Assembly (NCBI GenBank): GCA_945876115.1
Contig: CAMCNF010000006.1
Coordinates: forward strand, 1 to 34,295
Length of the DNA stretch: 34,295 nucleotides
Reading direction: 5' to 3'
Source: Verrucomicrobia subdivision 6 bacterium
GTDB lineage: Bacteria; Verrucomicrobiota; Verrucomicrobiia; Methylacidiphilales; Verrucolacustridaceae
The translations under genes were made by a program, and so were the position numbers. Positions 6,993-15,049 of the stretch are shown here, piece by piece. The notes below the pieces were generated by a model. That model was not told where the DNA came from, did not search any database, and saw only the letters and a program-made list of their open reading frames with translations. The first letter of the stretch is position 1, and the number at the start of each line of letters is the position of its first letter.

Positions 6993-7919
6993 ATGATCCG
7001 AGTTGAAAATTTAACAAAGAAGTATGCGGGAGGAGAGGCAGTGCGGGGCATTTCCTTCTCTGTGGAAAAAGGGGAAGTGGTGGGATTCTTGGGGCCGAAT
7101 GGGGCGGGAAAATCCACAACCATGCGGATCCTGACCGGTTTCTTGCCAGCCACGGATGGCCGAATCGAGGTAGCGGGGGCAAAATTACCTGAGGAGAGTC
7201 TTTTAGTGCGCCAGCGAATTGGATACATGCCAGAAAATGTTCCGCTTTACCCCGAAATGAGAGTGGAGGAGTTTTTGGAGTATCGGGGTCGATTAAAGAG
7301 AGTTGCGCGTAAGGAGATTACGGAGCGCGTGGGATTGGTACTGGATCAGTGTGGTTTGTCTGAGGTGCGAAAGAAGATTATTGGCACCCTTTCGAAAGGA
7401 TTTAGGCAGCGGGTGGGTTTGGCGGATGCCTTGATCCATAATCCGCCCTTACTGATTTTGGATGAACCGACCGCGGGGCTAGATCCGCACCAGATCCGCT
7501 CGTTTCGTGAGTTGATCAAGGATCTTGGGCGAGATCGCACGATCCTGCTTTCCACCCATATTCTTTCCGAGGTGGAGATGGTGTGCGGGCGAGCGATCAT
7601 CATCAACCGAGGAAAGATTGAGGCGTCGGATACTTTGGCAAACTTGGCCAAGAGAGTGCAGTCGGGGGCTCTGCAGATTGAGGTGAAGGCGAATCCCGTA
7701 GGAGCGAAGGAAAAGTTGTCAAAGTTGAGTGAGGTTGGAGCGGTGGTGGAGTTAAATCGGGTGGGAGAGTGGGTTTCTTTTGAGGTGACGGCTTTACCAG
7801 GGAAGGATATTCGCGGAGAAGTGGACGGTTTGATTAAGCGGGAAAACTGGCCTTTGCGAGATTTCCGTCGCGAGAAGGCCCGTCTGGAAGATGTTTTTGT
7901 CGAGTTGACGCAAGAATAG
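6993..7919 (+). CDS. ABC transporter ATP-binding protein (GldA/ABC-2 type)
   Basis: The 308-aa nucleotide-binding subunit of an ABC-2 transporter. Walker A GPNGAGKST lies at residues 34-42, the signature LSKGFRQRVG at 133-142, Walker B LLILDEP at 153-159 with the D-loop AGLDP, and the switch histidine in LLSTHI near 185-190. The last ~90 residues form the regulatory extension typical of CcmA/GldA-like ATPases. It is the first gene of a six-gene operon: the permease starts seven bases after its stop. In Bacteroidota the homologous GldA-GldF-GldG set is needed for gliding. In non-gliding phyla the same module is widespread with an unknown substrate, so no transport direction or cargo is claimed. 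The 98-bp gap to parA must contain promoters for both directions. Confidence 0.92.
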   Translation: MIRVENLTKKYAGGEAVRGISFSVEKGEVVGFLGPNGAGKSTTMRILTGFLPATDGRIEVAGAKLPEESLLVRQRIGYMPENVPLYPEMRVEEFLEYRGRLKRVARKEITERVGLVLDQCGLSEVRKKIIGTLSKGFRQRVGLADALIHNPPLLILDEPTAGLDPHQIRSFRELIKDLGRDRTILLSTHILSEVEMVCGRAIIINRGKIEASDTLANLAKRVQSGALQIEVKANPVGAKEKLSKLSEVGAVVELNRVGEWVSFEVTALPGKDIRGEVDGLIKRENWPLRDFRREKARLEDVFVELTQE

Positions 7920-7925
7920 GAGCGA

Positions 7926-8681
7926 ATGATGACCCGTGCATTTTGGACGTTATGGAAGCGAGAGGCAGGAGCGATCCTGCTTTCCCCGATCGCTTGGGTT
8001 CTCCTGACCTGCATGGCCTTGATTAATGGCTTTAGCTTTAGTCAGTGTGTGGCCTACCTCGGGCAGGGCGTACGAGAGTTCACGGTGATGCAGATCTATT
8101 TCTATATTTTCCATTTTTGGTTTCTCCTGATTATTCTCGTGCCGATTTTAACCATGAGACTTTTCTCGGAGGAGTATAAAACTGGCACGATTGAGATGCT
8201 CTTGACGGCGCCAGTGCGAGATGGGGATGTGATTCTTTCCAAGTTTGCTGGCGCGCTGTCTTTTTACCTTCTGTTGTGGATTCCCTCTTTGTTGGGGTTA
8301 GCGGTCTTTCAAGTGGTGACGCATCAAGCGGTGCCGGTGGCGTGGATTCCGTTGGGGCTTTCCTACTTGATGGTGACGTTGGTGGGGATGCTTTATCTCT
8401 CGATTGGGTTATTTACTTCGGTACTGAGTAAGAATCAGGCGGTCTCGGCTATGCTAAGCTTTACGATCATTGCCCTGCTGTTCTTTACGGGCTTTTTAAG
8501 TTATCTGGTGCGGGACCCTGGATGGCGGGAAGTGCTTACCTATATTTTTACTTTGGAGCAGATGCGTTCGTTCAGTGCGGGGCAGTTCGACTCTCGGCCG
8601 GTGGTCTTTTATTTGAGTGGGACGATATTCTTTCTCTGCTTAACCCAGCGGGTGATGGCGAACCGTACCTTGAAGGGATGA
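7926..8681 (+). CDS. ABC-2 type permease, GldF-like
   Basis: Integral membrane subunit (251 aa) of the transporter whose ATPase lies just upstream. Six hydrophobic segments are evident: around residues 15-35, 55-75, 100-125, 138-160, 170-195 and 215-240. The segment LRLFSEEYKTGTIEMLLTAPV-like (here MRLFSEEYKTGTIEML, from about residue 77) is the family's cytoplasmic coupling motif between the second and third helices. AGGAG sits at a good distance before the ATG-ATG start at 7926, and only six bases separate it from the ATPase stop. It would form the pore together with the GldG-like protein encoded next. Substrate unknown. Confidence 0.9.
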   Translation: MMTRAFWTLWKREAGAILLSPIAWVLLTCMALINGFSFSQCVAYLGQGVREFTVMQIYFYIFHFWFLLIILVPILTMRLFSEEYKTGTIEMLLTAPVRDGDVILSKFAGALSFYLLLWIPSLLGLAVFQVVTHQAVPVAWIPLGLSYLMVTLVGMLYLSIGLFTSVLSKNQAVSAMLSFTIIALLFFTGFLSYLVRDPGWREVLTYIFTLEQMRSFSAGQFDSRPVVFYLSGTIFFLCLTQRVMANRTLKG

Positions 8682-8688
8682 AGGCAAG

Positions 8689-10215
8689 ATGAGTGCTGCC
8701 CCTCTTTCCCCTCCGCCCCTTTCGCCGTTGCGCAAGGCACGGCGACAGCAGGTCTTTTTGGGCTGGTTGTTTTTACCGATGCTGGTCTTCCTGCTTGCGG
8801 GTGTGAATTACATCGGTTGGCGCCATTACAAGAGGGCTGATTTTACTCTGAACCAATTGCAGGAGCTTTCAGGGCAGACGCTGAATCTTCTGAAGAATCT
8901 TGCGAGCGAGGTGACGTTGACGGCATTTCTCGCGCCGGAACAGGATACGACGGGCAGTTTGATTCAGGAGGACGTGCAAAAACTGCTCGATGAGTATCAA
9001 TATCGGGGGGGTGGGAAGGTGAAGGTGGTTCTGGTGCGACCTTATCTGGATTTCCAAGCGGCGCAGAAGCTGGCGGAAAAGTTTAAGCTAACGAGTAATG
9101 AGAATGTCATCGTGGTTCAGTATGGGGAGCGTTCACGGGTGTTGAAGGTGGCGGAGATGGCAGAGATCGATTCTGGTGCAATGATGTCTGGGGGTGCGGC
9201 GCGGGTGAAAACCTTCCGAGCGGAGGAGAAAATATCTTCGGCGATTGGGGCATTGGTTCAGGGCAAGCCAGCGAAGATTTACGTCACGGAAGGCTCAGGA
9301 GAGTACAACCTCAACTCAACCGACCGAGATCCTAGTGGCTATTCCCTTTTATCGGCGCGGCTGGCTTCGCAGAATCTCGAGTTATTGCCGTTAAAATTGG
9401 CAGAGCAGGAGGGGGTGCCTGAGGATGCGGACGCACTTTTGGTGGCGGGTCCTAAATTTCAGTTGGCGGCTCCTTCGGTGGCGGCGGTGCGGGCCTACTT
9501 GGCGAAACCAGGAAAGCTGATCTTGTTGCTGGATCCTGGGGTGCCAACGGGTTTGGAGAATATTCTGGCGGAGCAGGGGGTGACGGTGAATCCAGACAAA
9601 ATCTTTCGCAAGGTGGCGGTCTTAAGTACGGGTGGGCTGACGCAAGGGGTGAACGAGGAGACGGTGGGCACAAGGTTCTCGGGGCATCCTGCGATACGTT
9701 GGATTGAAAATGTGGGGGGATCGATTCGTCTTGGGCCGTGTCGGTCTCTTTCGATTCGGCCGGTAACGGCGGCATCGACGGCGAAGGCTGAGATGCTGGT
9801 GGAGACGTCCGATCGGTATTGGGCGAAGGGTTGGCCCTTGGCCGTGGGTAAAAAAACCGATTTTGCGGAGGGGGAAGATAGACATGGGCCCTTTGTGGTG
9901 GCGGCGGCGATTGATAGTTCTGCCCCTGGGGACAAGGGGAAGGAGGCGCTGGCGTTGAGGGCGGTGGTGGTCGGCTCGGCTTCGGCATTTGCGAATCAAA
10001 ACATTTCTCCATTAGAAGTGGATTTCATGGTGAACTCAGTGAGTTGGATGTTGGGACGAAACGAATCGTTGGGAATTTCCCCGAAGACGCCGAAGGATTT
10101 CTCCCTTTCTTTGGATGAGGGTCAGCAAAGGATCATTATGCTAGCCACCTTGCTGGGCATTCCCCTAGTAACAGGATCCTTGGGATTTCTGGTTTGGTGG
10201 CGGCGGCGTAGTTGA
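8689..10215 (+). CDS. GldG-like ABC transporter auxiliary protein
   Basis: A 508-aa membrane-anchored protein of the type annotated as Gldg family or ABC-type uncharacterised transport system. A hydrophobic helix lies at about residues 25-45 (FLGWLFLPMLVFLLAGVNYI) and another at about 480-502, just before the basic end WWRRRS, so the ~430-residue central part lies outside the cytoplasm. That part contains the expected segments LTLNQLQELS-like near 50 and KIYVTEGSGEYNL near 200. The family's sugar-binding-like fold with LLLDPG (near 280) follows. Seven bases separate it from the permease stop. Function in the complex is presumably to bind or guide the substrate; that is inference from topology. 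Confidence 0.85.
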   Translation: MSAAPLSPPPLSPLRKARRQQVFLGWLFLPMLVFLLAGVNYIGWRHYKRADFTLNQLQELSGQTLNLLKNLASEVTLTAFLAPEQDTTGSLIQEDVQKLLDEYQYRGGGKVKVVLVRPYLDFQAAQKLAEKFKLTSNENVIVVQYGERSRVLKVAEMAEIDSGAMMSGGAARVKTFRAEEKISSAIGALVQGKPAKIYVTEGSGEYNLNSTDRDPSGYSLLSARLASQNLELLPLKLAEQEGVPEDADALLVAGPKFQLAAPSVAAVRAYLAKPGKLILLLDPGVPTGLENILAEQGVTVNPDKIFRKVAVLSTGGLTQGVNEETVGTRFSGHPAIRWIENVGGSIRLGPCRSLSIRPVTAASTAKAEMLVETSDRYWAKGWPLAVGKKTDFAEGEDRHGPFVVAAAIDSSAPGDKGKEALALRAVVVGSASAFANQNISPLEVDFMVNSVSWMLGRNESLGISPKTPKDFSLSLDEGQQRIIMLATLLGIPLVTGSLGFLVWWRRRS

Positions 10216-10228
10216 TGGAAATAGCGGG

Positions 10229-12004
10229 ATGAGTGCGCGGTCTTTTCTGATTTCTCTGGGATTGGTGCTGGCCCTATTGATTGCTCTGAGCGTGTTGCAG
10301 CGCAAGGAGCCAGGAACGGAGAGGGGTGCCCGAGAATCTCGTCGGATGACCGATCTACCTGTTCGGGAGGCGGAACGAATCGAGCTGACAGGGCCGAAGG
10401 GGTTTTTCTCCTTTCGAAAAAAAGCGGAGAAGGAGTGGTTGTTGGAAAAGCCGATTCAGGGTGCAGCGGATGCGAGCTCGGTGGGACAGCTTCTTTCAGA
10501 AATTCAATTCGTGGAGACGTTGCAAAAAATGCCAGAAGGGAAAAAAGAGGAGGCTCTTTTGCAGTCGTTCGGGCTTGGGCAACCGACGCGTACGGTGCGG
10601 GTGGGAATGAAGGATGGGGAGTTGCAGATTGAGACGGGTCGTGAAACTCCAATTGCGGGGGGGATTTACGTTCGTGCGCGACAACCGGGTCGGCCTGAAC
10701 TCATCGCGGTGGTGCAAAAGCAGTTAGCGGAATCGATGGATCGCGACTTAACCGGGTGGAGAGAAAAGCGGGTATTGCCGCTGGCGGTGTCTGAGGTGGA
10801 GGAGATTCTTTTGCATCAGGGGGCGTTGGAGGTGGAAGTGAGGAAAAAGGATGGAGAGTGGTCGATCCACAAACCGGTGGACGCTCCGGCGGATCCAGTG
10901 GCGGTGGGCACTGTTCTAGGGGAGATGTCTACTTTAAAGGCGGCGTCTTTTGTTTCGGATACAGGTGGAGATCTGGCGCTGTACGGATTGAATGCACCGG
11001 GGTTGGTTTTCGAATTACGGACAAAGGCGACGAATCGGATTCTGCAGATTGGGCAAGTAAATCCGCAAGATACGCAGCAGGTTTTTGCTCGGGTGTCTGA
11101 TCAGCCTTCGGTTTTCCTTTTGTCGCGGTCGGCGATTGATGCCTTAGGGAAAATGGCGGATCGGGTGAGGGATAAGCGTTTGGTGACGTTTTCTTCTCCT
11201 GCGCAGGTGCAGTCGGTGGATTTTGCTGGGCGTGGGGGGGAATATCGTCTTCAGCGTGGGCAGGGCACAAACCAGTGGGCGTTGCGGGTGGGCGGGAAAG
11301 AGCGGGTGGCCGATGAGTTGAGGGTGGGGGCTTGGTTGGAGTATTGGCAGGAGGCGCGGGCGAGTCGTTTTCTTTCAACGGAAGATCCAGCGCGGATGGG
11401 TTTGAATAAGCCTCGGCAAACGGTGACTTTTTCTTGGTCGAATACCGTGGGAAGTGCGGGGTCGACGAATCGGGTGGAAACTTTGAAATTTGGAGATGAT
11501 GCCAAGGAGGAGGTCTTCGCTCAGTTGGCGGCGATTTCCGGAGGAATGGCGTTGCCGATGGCTCTTTGGCGAAGTATTCCCGAGAGTCCGTGGAACTGGC
11601 TGAGGCAGGATTTGCTGCCTGCTGATTTCGGACCCGTGACGGGATTGATCTGGGCTTCAGGAGGATTACGCCATGAGTATCTTGCGGGAGCGGATGGGCG
11701 GTGGCGTGCCGAAGGGGTGGGGGCGGATGTTCCGGAAGCGGCGGGCTACGCGGCGCGATTAGCGCATCTGGAGGTGTCGCGGTGGACAGGAGAACCGCGC
11801 AAGGGTGACTTTAGTAAAACCGATGTCGAGATTGTGGTGCAGGGGGAGAAGGGGAAAAGGGCGAGGATTGTGGTGGGTCGTCCGATGGTGGATGGATTCG
11901 CTCCGGTGCATGTGGAGGGGGCTGAATTTGCCGGTCTGCTGTCACAGAATCAGGTGGGGCAGCTTAAGCAGGATCCTCGTTTACCCATCTCAACCCAGAG
12001 GTGA
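10229..12004 (+). CDS. DUF4340 domain-containing protein
   Basis: A 591-aa protein with one N-terminal membrane helix (FLISLGLVLALLIALSVL, residues 5-22) and a long extracytoplasmic region. The sequence shows the repeated alpha/beta pattern typical of DUF4340: segments such as RIELTGPKG, WLLEKPIQGAADASSVGQLL and WSIHKPVDAPADPVAVGTVL recur, suggesting at least two tandem copies of the same fold (about residues 45-190 and 195-340). DUF4340 genes are regularly found directly after GldG-like genes, as here (13 bases apart). Its biochemical role is unknown. The start at 10229 leaves the first helix intact; no strong ribosome-binding site is visible. Confidence 0.85.
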   Translation: MSARSFLISLGLVLALLIALSVLQRKEPGTERGARESRRMTDLPVREAERIELTGPKGFFSFRKKAEKEWLLEKPIQGAADASSVGQLLSEIQFVETLQKMPEGKKEEALLQSFGLGQPTRTVRVGMKDGELQIETGRETPIAGGIYVRARQPGRPELIAVVQKQLAESMDRDLTGWREKRVLPLAVSEVEEILLHQGALEVEVRKKDGEWSIHKPVDAPADPVAVGTVLGEMSTLKAASFVSDTGGDLALYGLNAPGLVFELRTKATNRILQIGQVNPQDTQQVFARVSDQPSVFLLSRSAIDALGKMADRVRDKRLVTFSSPAQVQSVDFAGRGGEYRLQRGQGTNQWALRVGGKERVADELRVGAWLEYWQEARASRFLSTEDPARMGLNKPRQTVTFSWSNTVGSAGSTNRVETLKFGDDAKEEVFAQLAAISGGMALPMALWRSIPESPWNWLRQDLLPADFGPVTGLIWASGGLRHEYLAGADGRWRAEGVGADVPEAAGYAARLAHLEVSRWTGEPRKGDFSKTDVEIVVQGEKGKRARIVVGRPMVDGFAPVHVEGAEFAGLLSQNQVGQLKQDPRLPISTQR

Positions 12005-12034
12005 CGCGGGAATTCTTTAGGTTAGATTGAAGCG

Positions 12035-12334
12035 ATGGAACGGGATCGAAAAAGTGTCACGCCGCAGAACCAAGTCCGAGTACGACCTAAGCTGTATGGG
12101 GTAGCTCTTTATCTGGTGGCGGGAATTTTGCTGATTCAGGTTCTTTTCTGTATCTCGGTATTCGTTCTCAGACCCTACGCCCAGGGAAAAACCCCCGAAG
12201 GAATATTGAATAGTGAAAGAGCGAAAGCGGGAGAGTGGTGGGGTGGGGTAACTCGCTTTTTGCAGTCCCGAGTAACCAAGGGGATGATGGCACCGCGTGG
12301 AGAGACGAATGCGCCGGTGTCTGCGCCCCACTGA
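12035..12334 (+). CDS. Small single-pass membrane protein, unknown (99 aa)
   Basis: Not recognised. About 20 residues of basic N-terminus precede one hydrophobic helix (GVALYLVAGILLIQVLFCISVFVL, about residues 22-45). The remainder is a short soluble tail with WWGGVTRFLQSR and a Pro/Ala-rich end. The positive-inside rule puts the N-terminus in the cytoplasm. It lies 30 bases after the DUF4340 gene and six bases before the next, so it belongs to the Gld-type operon. It could be a small accessory subunit of the transporter, but that is inferred only from position. Base composition matches its neighbours. Confidence 0.65.
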   Translation: MERDRKSVTPQNQVRVRPKLYGVALYLVAGILLIQVLFCISVFVLRPYAQGKTPEGILNSERAKAGEWWGGVTRFLQSRVTKGMMAPRGETNAPVSAPH

Positions 12335-12340
12335 ACATTT

Positions 12341-13276
12341 ATGGCTGAGAAAAAAAGTCGGACTTGGATTTTGGCGGCGGCAGGGTTGGTGGGGATTCAA
12401 GTTTTAGTTTTGCTCGGGCTACTGAAGTTGCGCCATCAGGACACGGATGAGTCGCGAGAATGGTCGTTGGATCCGAAGGCGACGGTGGAGGAGGCGGCTC
12501 GGGAGAAGGAGTCGCGCGAGGCGTTGGGTAATCTGCCCTTGCCTGAGGGGACGAGGCGTTTGACGGTGGCGGGCGCGCAGGCGGCGGCGCCGCAGGCGGA
12601 GGATCTTTTGGAGCAGGCGAGGGAGCTGCAAAATCGAGGACAACTGGATTTGGCGGAGAAATTGCTGGGGCAAGCTCAGGCTAAGGCACCTGAGAATAAT
12701 CGGATTCGGGTGGCGTCGGCTTTGTTGGCGGAGGCGCGGCAGGATTCGGCCTTGGCGCTGCAACGTTGGCGGGAGTGTATTCAAGCGAGTGACCCAAGCG
12801 GGACGATTCGGCGGTTGGCCTTGGCGCGAGCGAGGGTAGTGGAAGAGAGGATGCGACTTGAGCAGGTGGCGAGGCAACGAGAGGAAAGCTTGGCGAAGAA
12901 CTCGCGGAAACTGGCTCTGGCAGGGGTGGTGGAGGAGAAGACCGCGGGGGAGGGGCGACGAGTTACTTGGAATGTAAGGGCGGTGAGTGGAAATCGTCCA
13001 TTGGATGCCGGGAAAGTGGCGGTGCGGGTGACTTTTTTTGAGCGTGGTCCGAATGGAGTTTTGCAAAAGAGTGAGGGAGGACTTCCGCGTTGGGAGAAGG
13101 GGCCTCCGTTGGTTGAGGGTGATGGATGGCGGAATCTTTCAGCGGAAGCTCGGCCCAGTGCGGAATCTAAATATGCGGGATACTCGTGGCAGCTTTTTTA
13201 CGATGGAGAGTTGCAGGATGAGCGAATTCAGCCTGCGTCCTTGCGGGGTGTTTTACGTGAAATCCCGCGGAGCTGA
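12341..13276 (+). CDS. Membrane-anchored TPR-like protein, unknown (311 aa)
   Basis: Not recognised as a named family. A membrane helix lies at about residues 8-27 ([20 protein letters not shown]). It is followed by an Ala/Glu-rich linker, then helical pairs reminiscent of tetratricopeptide repeats ([20 protein letters not shown] and the next ~80 residues). The C-terminal ~115 residues look beta-rich ([38 protein letters not shown]), like an Ig-type or carbohydrate-binding-like fold. It is the last gene of the Gld-type operon, six bases after the 99-aa protein. Its stop codon lies inside the 3' acceptor end of the tRNA-Asp on the other strand, a 9-bp overlap, so there is no room for a separate terminator before the tRNA. 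Confidence 0.75.
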   Translation: MAEKKSRTWILAAAGLVGIQVLVLLGLLKLRHQDTDESREWSLDPKATVEEAAREKESREALGNLPLPEGTRRLTVAGAQAAAPQAEDLLEQARELQNRGQLDLAEKLLGQAQAKAPENNRIRVASALLAEARQDSALALQRWRECIQASDPSGTIRRLALARARVVEERMRLEQVARQREESLAKNSRKLALAGVVEEKTAGEGRRVTWNVRAVSGNRPLDAGKVAVRVTFFERGPNGVLQKSEGGLPRWEKGPPLVEGDGWRNLSAEARPSAESKYAGYSWQLFYDGELQDERIQPASLRGVLREIPRS

Positions 13277-13341
13277 CGGGGCTCGAACCCGCAACCCCCG
13301 CCGTGACAGGGCGGTGCTCTAACCAATTGAGCTACAGCTCC
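13268..13341 (-). tRNA. tRNA-Asp (anticodon GTC)
   Basis: The 74-base cloverleaf folds completely on the minus strand. The acceptor stem GGAGCTG pairs with CAGCTCC and the discriminator base is G. The D stem is GCTC/GAGC with the loop AATTGGTTA. The anticodon stem CCGCC/GGCGG carries the loop CTGTCAC, giving anticodon GTC, and the T stem GCGGG/CCCGT with TTCGAGC includes one G-T pair. No CCA is encoded after the discriminator. The start of the nadB frame, if extended upstream, and the end of the 311-aa gene both intrude on this locus on the opposite strand. Confidence 0.97.
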
Positions 13342-13365
13342 AACCAAGATAGAAATATACCTGCG

Positions 13366-14970
13366 ATGGCGAAGAGACCAAGTCAGGATTTCACGGCTGA
13401 GGTAGTCGTGGTGGGGAGTGGGATTGCGGGGTTGAGCTTTGCCCTGAAGGCATCCCGGCATGCGCGGGTCCTTTTATTAACAAAAAAGAACGCGGCGGAA
13501 TCGAATACCAACTACGCGCAGGGGGGGATTGCCTGTGTAACTTCGGCGGAGGACTCCTCCGAGTTGCATGTGCAGGACACGATGGCGGCGGGGGCGGGGT
13601 TGTGTCGGGAGGCGGTGGTCAGGCAAGTGGTGCAGGCTGGTCCGGCTCGAGTGGCGGAGTTGATTGCGCTGGGGGTGAAGTTTACGGCGAAGCAGGTTGG
13701 GAGTGGTCAGGGGTTAGATCTGGGTAAGGAGGCGGGACACAGTAAGCGGCGGGTTTTGCATGCGGGGGATATTACGGGGAAGGAGTTGGAGAAAGCTCTT
13801 TTGGCGGCGGTGCGTGCCTCGCGGAACATTGAAGTCCGAGAGGATTTGGTGGCGATTGATTTGGTTACCTCGAAAAAACTGAAGAAGCCGGGGCCGAATC
13901 AGGTGAAAGGGCTTTATGTTTTAGAGAGTGCGAGGCAGCGGGTTTTAGCAATCTCCGCGCGGATGGTAGTTTTGGCTACGGGGGGGTGTGGGAAGTGTTA
14001 TCTCTACACGACGAATCCGCCGATTGCGACTGGGGATGGGGTGGCGATTGCGTATCGGGCGGGAGTAGCGATTGCGAATATGGAGTTTGTCCAGTTTCAT
14101 CCTACCTGTCTTTTTCATCCCACGGCACCGACTTTTCTGATTTCGGAGGCGTTGCGTGGAGAAGGGGGATTGGTGGTGGATGCGCAGGGAAAGGATTTCA
14201 CGAAAAAGAGGGATGCGCGGGGTTCGTTGGCGCCACGAGATATTTTGGCGCGGGCGATTGATGAGGAGATGAAGGAAACGGGGGCGCCCTGTGTGTTTTT
14301 GGATATTCGTTCCCGTGGGGCGGGCTTTTTGGAAAAACGTTTTCCTGCGATTACGGCGACTTTACGTAGGTTAGGCATTGATCCTGCGAAGCAATCGATT
14401 CCGGTGGTGCCGGCGGCACACTATCAGTGTGGGGGTGTGCCCGCGAAGTTGGATGGATCGACCCAACTTCAGGGTTTATTGGCGTTGGGGGAGGTGGCCT
14501 GCACTGGGTTGCATGGGGCGAATCGGCTGGCGAGTAATTCTTTGCTGGAGGCGTTAGTGATGGCCCATCAGGCGGCGGAGGCTCTGCCCGAGAAGCTAGC
14601 TGGTTTGGGCAAGGCTGGGCCTATTCCTGGGTGGAAAGAGGGGAAGGCTCATGATGCGGATGAGATGGTGGTGTTGACTCATAACTGGAAGGAGATCCGG
14701 CAGTTGATGTGGGATTACGTGGGGATCGCGCGGACGAATAAGCGGTTGTTGCGGGCTCGGTCACGATTGAGACTGCTTTTGCAAGAAGTGCAGGAGTTTT
14801 ACTGGAACTTCCGAGTGACGAGTGATTTGTTGGAGTTACGGAACTTGGCGTTATGTGCGTCACTGATTGTGGAGTCGGCTTTGAGGAGGAAGGAGAGTCG
14901 GGGCCTGAATGCGAATGCGGACTATCCGAAAAAGAAAAAGATGGCTAGGGACACCTTAATCAACCCTTGA
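13366..14970 (+). CDS. nadB: L-aspartate oxidase
   Basis: Oxidises L-aspartate to iminoaspartate with FAD, the first step of de novo NAD synthesis; NadA then makes quinolinate. The 534-aa sequence has the FAD motif [13 protein letters not shown] (residues 15-27) and [18 protein letters not shown]. Next come [33 protein letters not shown] and [11 protein letters not shown], then the active-site LRGEGG and [18 protein letters not shown] and the flavin-binding [18 protein letters not shown] complete the set. The C-terminal helical domain of the fumarate reductase/succinate dehydrogenase flavoprotein family is complete. I place the start at the ATG at 13366, since the open frame upstream to 13303 runs into the tRNA and adds sequence unlike the family. 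nadA and nadC are not nearby. Confidence 0.95.
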   Translation: MAKRPSQDFTAEVVVVGSGIAGLSFALKASRHARVLLLTKKNAAESNTNYAQGGIACVTSAEDSSELHVQDTMAAGAGLCREAVVRQVVQAGPARVAELIALGVKFTAKQVGSGQGLDLGKEAGHSKRRVLHAGDITGKELEKALLAAVRASRNIEVREDLVAIDLVTSKKLKKPGPNQVKGLYVLESARQRVLAISARMVVLATGGCGKCYLYTTNPPIATGDGVAIAYRAGVAIANMEFVQFHPTCLFHPTAPTFLISEALRGEGGLVVDAQGKDFTKKRDARGSLAPRDILARAIDEEMKETGAPCVFLDIRSRGAGFLEKRFPAITATLRRLGIDPAKQSIPVVPAAHYQCGGVPAKLDGSTQLQGLLALGEVACTGLHGANRLASNSLLEALVMAHQAAEALPEKLAGLGKAGPIPGWKEGKAHDADEMVVLTHNWKEIRQLMWDYVGIARTNKRLLRARSRLRLLLQEVQEFYWNFRVTSDLLELRNLALCASLIVESALRRKESRGLNANADYPKKKKMARDTLINP

Positions 14971-14973
14971 GGG

Positions 14974-14996
14974 GCATCGTGCTGGCAGCATGGTGC
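14974..14996 (+). other. Near-perfect palindrome after nadB, possible terminator hairpin
   Basis: Four bases after the nadB stop, GCATCGTGCTG and CAGCATGGTGC are complementary around a single G, allowing two G-U pairs in RNA, so a strong hairpin of at least nine pairs could form. No T tract follows. A shorter stem, CCCTT/AAGGG with loop GCCG, lies about 20 bases downstream, before serA. Termination or attenuation between nadB and serA is plausible but not shown. Confidence 0.4.
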
Positions 14997-15049
14997 GGAA
15001 GGGGAAGCCGAAGCGTTGCCCTTGCCGAAGGGTCTGCTAGAACTTTTTG

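Noticed and set aside
6895-7182. N-terminal extension of ParA
   Set aside because: The added residues are Pro/Leu-rich, unlike the family, and overlap the divergent ABC ATPase gene.
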